Below, piece by piece: positions 34,045-42,630 of a stretch of DNA of 64,000 bases (position 1 is the first letter of the stretch; every line of letters begins with the position of its first letter). Under the pieces are notes generated by a model. The model did not search any database, was not told where the DNA came from, and was given only the letters and a program-made list of their open reading frames with translations. This stretch comes from MED-G105 sp965263305 (GTDB lineage Bacteria > Pseudomonadota > Alphaproteobacteria > Caulobacterales > Parvularculaceae). Position numbers and translations under genes: made by a program. Location of the stretch: positions 186,001 to 250,000 of the forward strand of contig OZ253666.1 in NCBI GenBank assembly GCA_965263305.1. The letters are read 5' to 3'.

Positions 34045-36024
34045 TCAATGCCGGGCCAGCTTGGCGCCATCAGCGCTGGCCTGCTCGCTGTTACGATACC
34101 GTAATCCATATCCGAACGGAAAAAGCGGATCGTATTTCTCGTCGCCCACATTTAGTGCGGTTTGGTGCGCTGTTCTTGGCCAAGAAAACGGTAGTCGGCC
34201 GCTGAAGTTATGCCTAATGGCGCCCTCTTCATCGGTAAAAAGAACATCCGCAACACCAGCGCCTTGATCACCTGGCAGCCAAGCAGCGACAAACGCATCC
34301 GCAGCATCAATTTCTTTTTTGACATGGAGCGGCCGCCCGGATAGCAACACAGCAACCACCTTAACGCCCTGCGATTTGAACTTTCGCATCATCGCAAGCG
34401 TTTTCTTTGACCGGAGAGATACATTTCTGCGATCCCCTTCGTATTCTGCGTAGGGCTCTTCTCCGAAAACAATGATCGCGACATCCGGTTTTTCTTGAGA
34501 AGCGCCCGTTTCGTCTAAGATCGCAACCCCGCCACTGCGTTCGACAATATCTCGCACACCATCGTAAATTGACTGACCATTGGGAAAATGATGGTTAGCA
34601 TTACCCGTGCCTTGCCAAGACAAGGTCCATCCGCCGGATTGAAGGCCGATGTTATCGGCGCCGACGCCGGCAATCAGTACACGCTTCTTTGGAGAAATGG
34701 GCAGCACGTTATCGTCGTTTTTCAACAGCACCAGAGATTCCCGAACCGCCTGGCGTGCGACGGCCTTGTGCTCAGGGTCCGCGAAAACCGCCCAATCGCC
34801 CGCAAGTTTTCGCGACGAGGGAAGTCCCGCCTCGAAGAGCCCAGCCCGCATTTTGACTGTTAAAATTCTCGTGACCGCTTCATCAAGGCGGGCCATCGAG
34901 ATATCGCCACGGTTCACCTGTTTTAGCAGGTTCTCGTATAGCTCGCGCCAACTATCCGGCGCCATAAACATATCAATCCCCGCATTGAAGGCAGCCGCGC
35001 ATGAGACGTCAGTGCAGCCGGCCACCTGTCCATGCCCATTCCAATCACCGATGACGAACCCATCAAACCCCAGTTGATCGCGTAGCACCGTTGTTAAAAG
35101 CCGTTGATGCCCATGCAGCTTACGGCCATGAAATGCGTTGTAAGACGCCATGATGGTTTGCACGCCCTCTTCAATGGCCGTCGGATATCCAGCGCCATGA
35201 ATGTCGCGCAATTCCTCTTCAGACACCCGCGTGTCGCCTTGATCGACACCGCCCCGGGTGCCGCCATCGCCGACAAAGTGCTTTGCAGACCCAAGAATAT
35301 GGCTGCTGTCGAGAAACGTATCTGTGTTCGCCTGGCCCTGTACGCCGCGAATGTAAGCGCCGCCCAACTCTTTGACGACTGACGGTTCTTCTGAAAAACT
35401 CTCAAATGTGCGCCCCCATCGATCATTGCGGGCGACCGCCAAAGTCGGCGCAAATGTCCAATCTAGCCCCGTGACGCGAACTTCTTTTGCTGTCACCCGG
35501 CCAATCTCTTCAACCAATCCCGCATTTCGAGACGCACCAAGACCAATATTATGGGGAAAGATCGTCGCGCCGACGATGTTACTATGCCCATGGACAGCAT
35601 CTGTTCCCCACAAAATCGGGATACCAACGCCATCATCCGACCTATCAGACGAGGCTGTCCAAAACTCATCCGCCAGCTCTAACCAGGATTGCGGCGCGCC
35701 CCGCACATCATTATTCGGTGCGGAGTTACCACCCGCCAAAACCGACCCAAGATTATACCGTTTTACATCTTCCGGGGTCACATGCGAAATATCGGCTTGA
35801 ATAACCTGCCCGACCTTCTCTTCTATCGTCATCGCCTCGACAATAGATTGGATACGGGACTGAAACTCAAGGTCATCGTTGAACGGAGAACCGCTCGATG
35901 TCCATTCATCTAGCGGCCGGGGGCCGCTTGTTTCATCTTCCTGCACCGCATCGCTTGCGCTAGGAGCACATGCCGTCACGAAGAAAAGGGTAAAGAGAAT
36001 GTGGGTAATATTTTTATCAATCAT
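34045..36024 (-). CDS. GH3 beta-glucosidase-like lipoprotein
   Basis: The 659-residue product has a lipoprotein signal (lipobox with Cys19 in FFVTAC), then a full GH3 enzyme: PILWGTDAVHGHSNI, KHFVGDGGTRGG, and the nucleophile Asp in GFDGFVIGDWNGHG near residue 320, followed by the GH3 C-terminal domain (VLLSGRPLHVKKEI, LPGDQGAGVADVLF). Such exo-acting beta-glucan glucohydrolases release glucose from the non-reducing end of beta-1,3 or beta-1,4 chains in the periplasm. I chose the ATG at 36024 over the earlier start at 36066, which breaks the lipobox. It is the last gene of the pyrophosphatase, Hpt, GH3 operon. Confidence 0.88.
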   Translation of the reverse strand: MIDKNITHILFTLFFVTACAPSASDAVQEDETSGPRPLDEWTSSGSPFNDDLEFQSRIQSIVEAMTIEEKVGQVIQADISHVTPEDVKRYNLGSVLAGGNSAPNNDVRGAPQSWLELADEFWTASSDRSDDGVGIPILWGTDAVHGHSNIVGATIFPHNIGLGASRNAGLVEEIGRVTAKEVRVTGLDWTFAPTLAVARNDRWGRTFESFSEEPSVVKELGGAYIRGVQGQANTDTFLDSSHILGSAKHFVGDGGTRGGVDQGDTRVSEEELRDIHGAGYPTAIEEGVQTIMASYNAFHGRKLHGHQRLLTTVLRDQLGFDGFVIGDWNGHGQVAGCTDVSCAAAFNAGIDMFMAPDSWRELYENLLKQVNRGDISMARLDEAVTRILTVKMRAGLFEAGLPSSRKLAGDWAVFADPEHKAVARQAVRESLVLLKNDDNVLPISPKKRVLIAGVGADNIGLQSGGWTLSWQGTGNANHHFPNGQSIYDGVRDIVERSGGVAILDETGASQEKPDVAIIVFGEEPYAEYEGDRRNVSLRSKKTLAMMRKFKSQGVKVVAVLLSGRPLHVKKEIDAADAFVAAWLPGDQGAGVADVLFTDEEGAIRHNFSGRLPFSWPRTAHQTALNVGDEKYDPLFPFGYGLRYRNSEQASADGAKLARH

Positions 36025-36046
36025 TGTTTTTATTCTTTTTTCGCTC

Positions 36047-36418
36047 TTAACTGGCGATCTTCTCAATCACGGCGTAGATGGCGGACTGGGATTTTTCTAG
36101 TAGATCATTATACGTATCAACATTGGATTTTATATCCGCTGTGAGCACAGTCGACTGCTCAATATTTGACATTTCTGTCGCCAGGTGCGCCGCTCCAATT
36201 CCCGACGCACAGCCCTTGACTTTATGGGAAACTGCAAGGGCCTTCGTTAGATCATTTTCATTTACCGCGATCACTAACTCTGGAAGCAGCTCTGATATTT
36301 CTTCTATACAGATACTAACGATCTCAAGGACCTCTTCCTTATCCAATTGCTCGGTAAGTTCTTCTAAGGCGTCTTCATCGACAAATGGCACATTGTCGGC
36401 GCTTACGTTTGGTTCCAT
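36047..36418 (-). CDS. Hpt histidine phosphotransfer protein
   Basis: The 123-residue helical protein carries the Hpt signature with phospho-histidine H65 in ALAVSHKVKGCASGIGA. Such proteins shuttle phosphate between a hybrid kinase and a receiver domain. It lies 22 bases before the GH3 gene and 55 bases after the pyrophosphatase gene, in one operon. The most obvious receiver partner in this window is the REC-PP2C protein at 46051, encoded in the neighbouring island; that link resembles the HptB to HsbR route of Pseudomonas but is inference. No hybrid kinase is nearby. Confidence 0.85.
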   Translation of the reverse strand: MEPNVSADNVPFVDEDALEELTEQLDKEEVLEIVSICIEEISELLPELVIAVNENDLTKALAVSHKVKGCASGIGAAHLATEMSNIEQSTVLTADIKSNVDTYNDLLEKSQSAIYAVIEKIAS

Positions 36419-36473
36419 GTCTGTCCAACATTATTTTAGGGAAATCGTACTCAGAATTTTTCTATTTTAGTTA

Positions 36474-37010
36474 TTATGCTGACTCTTTGCATTCAATTTG
36501 CAACGATTCACGAACGATTTGACGTGCAACGGATTCGTCCCGCCAGCCCACAATACGAACCCATTTTCCCTCTTCGAGATCTTTGTAATGCTCGAAGAAA
36601 TGCGAAATCTTGTGCAGGATAGACTGAGGTAAGTCGGTGATTGAAGTCACATCATCATACTCGTTCGTCAAATTTCTTCCGGGGACGGCAAGTACCTTTT
36701 CATCAAACCCTTTTTCATCTTCCATAATCAATACGCCTACCGGCCTTGCCGCGACGACGCAGTTTGGGAGTAAGGGGTATGGACAATGCAAAAGAACATC
36801 AAGCGGATCACCGTCCTCCGATAATGTTCGCGGAATGAAGCCATAGTTGCAGGGGTAAGCCATTGCAGTATGCATAAACCGATCGACCATTAGAGCATTT
36901 GTACCCTTGTCGATTTCGTACTTAATTGGATCTGCTCGCATTGGCACTTCAATGACAACGTTTATGTCATAAGGCGGATTTTTTCCCGATTGCAATCGAT
37001 CATAATTCAT
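36474..37010 (-). CDS. ppa: Soluble inorganic pyrophosphatase (family I)
   Basis: The 178-residue product begins MNYDRLQSGKNPPYDINVVI, the family start, and has MAYPCNYGFIPRTLSEDGDP and DVLLHCPYPLLPN, including the Asp ligands for Mg2+ (EDGDPLDVL). It hydrolyses pyrophosphate to phosphate. The frame is open 28 codons further upstream, but GGAG nine bases before the ATG at 37010 decides the start. Housekeeping in most bacteria, here it heads an operon with an Hpt and a GH3 protein next to a sugar-nucleotide locus, where it would pull sugar activation forward. Confidence 0.93.
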   Translation of the reverse strand: MNYDRLQSGKNPPYDINVVIEVPMRADPIKYEIDKGTNALMVDRFMHTAMAYPCNYGFIPRTLSEDGDPLDVLLHCPYPLLPNCVVAARPVGVLIMEDEKGFDEKVLAVPGRNLTNEYDDVTSITDLPQSILHKISHFFEHYKDLEEGKWVRIVGWRDESVARQIVRESLQIECKESA

Positions 37011-37172
37011 GGCAGCACTCCAGTAAATTTTGCTACCTATGGTCGTATCTTTGCTTTCTGAAATTACCGTTAATTGTGATTTTTCCATCATCACAGTTTT
37101 TTCAATGGCTTATTTCGCTTTTTCATTCAATTTTGAGTAAATTTAATAGGTTAATACAAATTTAATCAATTT

Positions 37173-37195
37173 AAAACACAACCTATGCGTGTTTT
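37173..37195. promoter_or_regulatory. Divergent dyad AAAACAC-N9-GTGTTTT between ppa and glgA
   Basis: aaaacac (37173-37179) is inverted as gtgtttt (37189-37195). The left arm read on the minus strand is the core ggttgtgtttt (37183-37173) that recurs elsewhere in this region. It lies 163 bases from the ppa ATG and 22 bases from the glgA ATG, so one regulator could control both operons. Confidence 0.5.
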
Positions 37196-37216
37196 CGATT
37201 AACGTGATTTATCCGT

Positions 37217-38716
37217 ATGAAAATCTTATTCGCAGCGTCTGAAATTTATCCACACGCTAAAACAGGCGGCTTAGCAGATGTTGTTACATCACTTACGAAT
37301 GAACTTCGAAGCCTCGGGCATGACGTAAAAATCGTCCTTCCTGGATACCCTTGTTTGCTCAATCACTTTTCTCCTCACGCCGGACCTACGCCAACCGTCA
37401 ATATTGACAATATTGCATCATACGATCTCATACATGGCAGGATTCCTGGCATTGCCTCTGATGTCATTCTTGTCCGATCAGATCGTTTGTACAATACCGA
37501 TAAGATTTACGGAGGAAACAAATTTCAGCTATTCTTGAAATTTTTTGCTCTTTCACATGCGGTTGCACGAATATCCGCTAACAAATCTACGTTCAATTGG
37601 TCGCCCGACATATTACACGCTAATGATTGGCATACTGGGTTATGCTTTCATATGCTTGACATGTTGGGCGCTAAAAAAGTTGGCCGCGTTTTCTCTATTC
37701 ACAATATCGCATTCGCGGGGCGTTTTCCACTTTCTTACCGGCCGATCGTTGAAAATTTCGCGGGTGGTCTCTCAGGCTCGTTGTTCTCAGCGTGTAATGA
37801 GTTTTCATTCTTAGAAGAAGCCCTTCTCTCTGCCGATAAGATCAATACCGTTAGCCCCAACTATGCCGCGGAAATTCAAACTGAACGGTTTGGATTCGGG
37901 TTTCAAAACATCCTCAAGTCACGCCGACGGGACCTAATGGGCATCTTGAATGGTGTTGATTATAAAGTATGGCATCCAGAACAAGATCCGCATCTTCCGT
38001 TGAAAAATTGTTGCTTTGACGCCGCTGATAAGAGCGAGATTAAAAGCCTATTACAAAGCAATAACAACATGCCCATCCGTAAAGATGTGACATTGTGCTC
38101 TTTCACAAATCGGATGACGCATCAAAAAATGATTGATGTCATTTTGCGTGCCGCCGCCGACGCCGACCCCACAAAGTTTCAATTCATTTTTCACGGCAAC
38201 GGCGAAGAGCAGTACTTAAACAAGTTAGAAGAACTTTCGGCCCGAAGAAACATCGCCTATATCCCTGGGTTCAGCGAGCGCACCGAACACTTGCTTCTTT
38301 CCGGCGCTGATGTGTGCCTTTCACCATCCCGATTTGAACCATGCGGACTAAATGCTCTCTATGCAATGCGATATGGCGCATTACCGCTTGTCCGTCCCGT
38401 TGGTGGATACTGTGATACCATCAGAGATGAGTTTAGCGCTAACTCAAAGGGGATGGGAAACGGGTTTTTCATGCCGGCTGAATCCCCTCGCGCTATGATC
38501 CATTCACTGAACCAAATACGCAGTATTCGAAAAAATGCGCAGTATTGGGAAAGTCTTGTTCAAAACGCGAAAAATTGTAATTTCTCGTGGAGCGAATCCG
38601 CCAAAAAGTATCTAACGCTATACAATGCGGCAATCAGAAAGCGCAATGCAATTCATGAATTTGGCATTGCGCCGACAGCTCCTTCCCACGCTGCGGTTAG
38701 AACGCTTGCCAGTTAG
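37217..38716 (+). CDS. glgA: Glycogen synthase (ADP-glucose type, GT5)
   Basis: The 499-residue product has the family start KILFAASEIYPHAKTGGLADV (the KTGGLADV motif at residues 15-22 binds the ADP-glucose pyrophosphate), DILHANDWHTGLCFHML, and the C-terminal SPSRFEPCGLNALYAMRYG with the second catalytic Glu. It extends alpha-1,4-glucan from ADP-glucose. The gene starts a co-directional block with treZ-like and malQ genes, the first 12 bases apart. Its DNA is clearly more A+T-rich than the left part of the window. No glgC gene is in view, so the ADP-glucose source lies elsewhere or is the nucleotidyltransferase at 47672. Confidence 0.93.
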   Translation: MKILFAASEIYPHAKTGGLADVVTSLTNELRSLGHDVKIVLPGYPCLLNHFSPHAGPTPTVNIDNIASYDLIHGRIPGIASDVILVRSDRLYNTDKIYGGNKFQLFLKFFALSHAVARISANKSTFNWSPDILHANDWHTGLCFHMLDMLGAKKVGRVFSIHNIAFAGRFPLSYRPIVENFAGGLSGSLFSACNEFSFLEEALLSADKINTVSPNYAAEIQTERFGFGFQNILKSRRRDLMGILNGVDYKVWHPEQDPHLPLKNCCFDAADKSEIKSLLQSNNNMPIRKDVTLCSFTNRMTHQKMIDVILRAAADADPTKFQFIFHGNGEEQYLNKLEELSARRNIAYIPGFSERTEHLLLSGADVCLSPSRFEPCGLNALYAMRYGALPLVRPVGGYCDTIRDEFSANSKGMGNGFFMPAESPRAMIHSLNQIRSIRKNAQYWESLVQNAKNCNFSWSESAKKYLTLYNAAIRKRNAIHEFGIAPTAPSHAAVRTLAS

Positions 38717-38728
38717 CACGGCCATTTC

Positions 38729-40453
38729 ATGTCGCATCACATCAACGTCGGCGCTTTTAAGCGCGCAAATAATGTCGTCATTGACGTTTTAGCGCCGGCC
38801 CTAGAAGGCTGCGCCCTGTTGGTTCGGAAAATATATGAACAAGAAAATGAGCCTTCATTATACGATATGCACCGATGCGATGATGGAATTCTGCGGTGTG
38901 AATTAAAAAATTTTCAAAGGCCATTTCTTTATAAACTCGCCTTGCCGTGCGGCGCTCAAGCGCCTGATCCTTTTGCGCAGGAGGTTCGCGGCGATGTACA
39001 TGGCTGGTCGTATGTTGATCCAGCGCTTCTGGAACCAAGAACACCACATCCGTTCCACGGCGTGCCCATCGAAAAAGCCGTGATTATGGAAATTCACATC
39101 GGTGCATTTACTCCAGAGGGTACTTTTTCTGCCTGCGCATCAAAATTAGACTACCTATCAGACCTGGGCGTCAATGTTATCCAATTGATGCCGATATGGA
39201 ACACTCCTGGGACTCGTAATTGGGGGTATGACCCCGTTAGCTTTTTCACCTTAAATCCGGACTACGGATCGCTAGGTGATCTTTTCTCCCTCGTCGAAAA
39301 AGCCCATAAAATTGGGATCGCGGTCGTCATCGATTGTGTATATAATCACTTGGGTCCGGAAGGATGTTACCTCCCGATGCTTTGCGATGGGCTTCTTTCC
39401 AAAACAAATCAAACGCCCTGGGGCGCGTCAATCGACCTTGACGCGGAGACCGGTAAACTTAACCGGTCAATGATTCTCGCTAGCTTAAAATACTTGATGA
39501 ATTATATCGGTGTTGACGGCGTTCGAATTGACGCAGGAGAACATCTGCGGCCTGATAATTCGGTGGAATTTTTGCTGCTGATTGCCGCGCATGCAAGGAA
39601 ATGGTGCAAACATGAAACCCCATTGATAATTTTGGAGCACGATCTGCAGACTTTGACAGATGACGATCGTCGTCAATTATTCCACGCAGATGGCTTTGAT
39701 GGGGTATGGAACAGCGCTCTGACACCTGACGATATAATCCCCGAAAGCGCCTCGCCTACAGCAACGTTTGATATTTTTGTAAGGGCAATGAAAATTCTGT
39801 CTGGAAATACACATGCCAACGACCTTACGACATCCAAATTAGAAGCGACCAATTTCATTACATTTTTGCGATCACACGACACGATCGGAAATGAGGGCCA
39901 TAACACACGAGACAAAGGGTTACCCCGCCGCATTATTGACGGACTGCTAAAAATACTTCTGTTATCACCAACAACACCAATGTTCTTTATGGGCGATGAG
40001 AGAGGTGACAACAGCCCATTTTATTTCTTTTGCGAGTATAATGATATCGATGAAGACGTTATTCAGGAATCACGGAAGCGCGAATTCGCTTCCATGTCTC
40101 AAACTGCCCCAACACCATTTTCATCTCAAGCCTTCACCGACTCAAAAATTTCATGGTGTACAAATGATTCAAATAGAACTCTCTCAGAAATAAAAAACCT
40201 GATCGGCATTCGAAATTCTGTTGTCGTGGATTTTGCAGAGCAACAGCCTGTGTTTCAAAAGATGAAGGTTGATCATAACCGTTTGTCCGCCGAGATATCA
40301 TGGATGGATGCTCTCAATCGCACACTGACTTTACATATTTTCGCTCCAGACACCCCAGAAACCCCTGAACCGATAGAACGCAACACGTTTTATAGCGCCC
40401 CCGTCGCAGGCGCAGAAGGTGAACCCCTTAGGATTGAGGCATCGCTTTCATAA
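38729..40453 (+). CDS. TreZ-like GH13 malto-oligosyltrehalose trehalohydrolase
   Basis: The 574-residue product has a short N-terminal sandwich ending in APDPFAQEVRGDVHGWSYVD, which matches the TreZ block (PDPxSR-QPxGVHGxS), then IHIGAFTPEGTF, ELMP-like IQLMPIWNTPGTRNWGYD, CVYNHLGPEG, the nucleophile D268 in GVRIDAGEHL, the acid E303 in ILEHDLQT and LRSHDTIGNE. TreZ releases trehalose from malto-oligosyl-trehalose made by TreY, but no TreY is in the window. The enzyme may therefore act on glycogen or malto-oligosaccharide ends in another way (for example branching or debranching). Placed between glgA and malQ, 12 bases after glgA. Confidence 0.75.
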   Translation: MSHHINVGAFKRANNVVIDVLAPALEGCALLVRKIYEQENEPSLYDMHRCDDGILRCELKNFQRPFLYKLALPCGAQAPDPFAQEVRGDVHGWSYVDPALLEPRTPHPFHGVPIEKAVIMEIHIGAFTPEGTFSACASKLDYLSDLGVNVIQLMPIWNTPGTRNWGYDPVSFFTLNPDYGSLGDLFSLVEKAHKIGIAVVIDCVYNHLGPEGCYLPMLCDGLLSKTNQTPWGASIDLDAETGKLNRSMILASLKYLMNYIGVDGVRIDAGEHLRPDNSVEFLLLIAAHARKWCKHETPLIILEHDLQTLTDDDRRQLFHADGFDGVWNSALTPDDIIPESASPTATFDIFVRAMKILSGNTHANDLTTSKLEATNFITFLRSHDTIGNEGHNTRDKGLPRRIIDGLLKILLLSPTTPMFFMGDERGDNSPFYFFCEYNDIDEDVIQESRKREFASMSQTAPTPFSSQAFTDSKISWCTNDSNRTLSEIKNLIGIRNSVVVDFAEQQPVFQKMKVDHNRLSAEISWMDALNRTLTLHIFAPDTPETPEPIERNTFYSAPVAGAEGEPLRIEASLS

Positions 40454-40503
40454 TTCATGTAGGCGCAAAACCAATCCAATGACCGAGGACGAAAAACCGT
40501 GTT

Positions 40504-42288
40504 ATGACCGCCACCGTCGATGAAAAACCGCCCGCGATCATATTGTTGCCGGTAAGCTCTCCCGCGGTCCCATTCTCTGGGAAGGTAAAACTGGAGGATG
40601 CGCCAGATGAAGATCTGTACATTTCTGATATAGATATCGACAGCGATCAAACACCGATTAAAATTCACGCATATGACACGGTGTCTAAATCCGTTTCCTT
40701 CTCAAATTTGCCCATCGGTTACTATAAGATCAACACTCTTTGTTCGCGGTACACCCGTTACATTTTTGTTCACCCAGAGAGATGCTACCTACCAAGCACG
40801 AATAAACCAGAAAATGCGTTGATGGTCCAACTATACAGCGTTGTAAGTAACCGGAATTGGGGCATCGGTGATTTTACCGACCTTGCGTCAATCGCAAACA
40901 CATGTTCGCCAAATTTCGACTATATCGGCCTAAACCCACTACATGCATTGTCGCCGGGCCTCCCCCACGGTCCTAGTCCCTACTCGCCGGATAGTCGCAT
41001 TCTCCTGAACGAATTATATCTCGATATCGAGGAAATCGCATCGTTCCTCGGATACGCAGAGTTTACACAAAGATACAATAGCACCGCCTTCAAACGAAGA
41101 ATCGAGGCTCTTCGCTCTATACCATATATCGACTATACATCAGTATCGTCACTAAAATATACTGAATTGGCGCGCATTTTCCGTCGTTATTCGCGCGAGA
41201 ACGAGAGATGCGATTTTTCAACAAGGCAATTTAAGGCGTTCGTAGAAAAAACGAGCGTGATAATGAAAAAGGTCATGCGCTCGCGGGCTGCGACACGCGG
41301 CTTGTTTCGAGAGAAAGAAGCTGACTTAGCCATTTTGTTCGAATTATTCTTGCAATGGCATTGTGAACGACAATTGTCTAACGCTTTCAGCAACGGCCGT
41401 TGCCATTTCTATTGTGACATTGCCATTGGCGTATCACCAAGCGGAACGGAAGTGACATCTTGCCCCGATCTTTTTGACACTGAGTTTTCCCTCGGAGCGC
41501 CACCCGATGAATTCAGTGACCTTGGACAGAAATGGAATATCGCCCCCCTAAACATAAGTACCTTGCGTGAAACCGGGTATCGTTTTTTTCAAGCGATCAT
41601 CAGAAGTAACGCTAAGTTCGCCGGCGCCCTCCGGTTGGACAATATTGCCGGCTTGTTCCAACGATTCATTCTACCCAAAAATGGAACGCCGGAAGATGGT
41701 TTTTTCGAAGATATTCCCTATCGCGAATTTTTTGCAATTCTCGCCATTGAAAGTCATCGATCTAAATGTCTTTTAATCGGTGAAGATCTTGGCGCCGTCC
41801 CCTCTTCACTAAGACGTACTTTGCAAGACTGGGGGATTATGGGCTGCCTCGTATATCAATTCGAGTTCAACTCAATCGAAGAAGAAACCATTGATCCAGC
41901 CCGCCAGAAAAACAGCATTTTCTCATTTTCAACTCATGACTGTCCGCCTTTAGTTGCCTTCAAACATGCAAGCGACATTAAAATTCTCAAAAAAATCGGC
42001 CGGGTTAGCGAACAAAAGATGGATTCCCTCGAATTTCAACGCGCTGCCGACTGGAAAAAGATTTGTAACGCTAACCCGAGCAACCTATCACACGTTGACG
42101 GACGACTTGAATTTCTATCCTCGCTCACAAATAAGGTTGCCCCGCGGGTAAATGCATTCACGCTTGATGACATTCTCGGTGAAGTAGTCCCGATCAATAT
42201 TCCTGGCACCGATCTGGAATACCCAAACTGGCGACGAAAATACAGCGAAGAACTATCCCCCCAACATGTCAGTCCCTTAGATTTCTGA
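40504..42288 (+). CDS. malQ: 4-alpha-glucanotransferase (GH77)
   Basis: The 594-residue amylomaltase has RNWGIGDFTDL, YIGLNPLHALSP, SPYSPDSR, the nucleophile D379 in GALRLDNIAGLFQ, and the acid/base E427 in CLIGEDLGAVPSSLR. It rearranges malto-oligosaccharides, handing glucan units from one chain to another and so feeding glycogen phosphorylase. It has an N-terminal extension of about 90 residues, and its gene lies 50 bases after the treZ-like gene. Followed by a 342-base gap with the start of the glgP operon. Confidence 0.93.
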   Translation: MTATVDEKPPAIILLPVSSPAVPFSGKVKLEDAPDEDLYISDIDIDSDQTPIKIHAYDTVSKSVSFSNLPIGYYKINTLCSRYTRYIFVHPERCYLPSTNKPENALMVQLYSVVSNRNWGIGDFTDLASIANTCSPNFDYIGLNPLHALSPGLPHGPSPYSPDSRILLNELYLDIEEIASFLGYAEFTQRYNSTAFKRRIEALRSIPYIDYTSVSSLKYTELARIFRRYSRENERCDFSTRQFKAFVEKTSVIMKKVMRSRAATRGLFREKEADLAILFELFLQWHCERQLSNAFSNGRCHFYCDIAIGVSPSGTEVTSCPDLFDTEFSLGAPPDEFSDLGQKWNIAPLNISTLRETGYRFFQAIIRSNAKFAGALRLDNIAGLFQRFILPKNGTPEDGFFEDIPYREFFAILAIESHRSKCLLIGEDLGAVPSSLRRTLQDWGIMGCLVYQFEFNSIEEETIDPARQKNSIFSFSTHDCPPLVAFKHASDIKILKKIGRVSEQKMDSLEFQRAADWKKICNANPSNLSHVDGRLEFLSSLTNKVAPRVNAFTLDDILGEVVPINIPGTDLEYPNWRRKYSEELSPQHVSPLDF

Positions 42289-42630
42289 TTACAATAAATC
42301 GCTCATCGCTTTTTCGGTTCGGACCCGTATTTACAGTTTAAACATTCTGTCAACAAACTTTTCCAAACATATAATACGCCCCTTTTACTTTCTTACATTT
42401 TCGATAATCCCTAACCCAGCAGGTCCTTCGACTTTTATTTAACTTATAGGAAAACCTATTACTTCCCTTACGTATTTTTTTCTTTGTAAATCAAACCCGC
42501 CGGTTCGAAATATTTTTATCAAAACGCATCCCAGATTTTATTGTTAACCTGAAATTAGCAATAAATTCGATATACCCGTTTTGGTTGTGTTTTTATTTTT
42601 ATACCACTCAAAGTGCCCTGGAGCGTCCCG
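42289..42630. other. A+T-rich intergenic region upstream of the glgP operon
   Basis: No gene is seen. The region is rich in A/T runs and contains, near its right end, the conserved element at 42572-42593. The malQ operon presumably ends in its left part, but I see no clear hairpin with a T-run. Confidence 0.5.
42572..42593 (+). promoter_or_regulatory. Conserved element upstream of glgP (core GGTTGTGTTTT)
   Basis: The 22 bases beginning atacccgttt and ending in tgtgtttt differ at only three positions from the element at 51544 upstream of the GT2 gene. It lies 37 bases before the glgP ATG. See the separate finding on the repeated motif. Confidence 0.55.
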
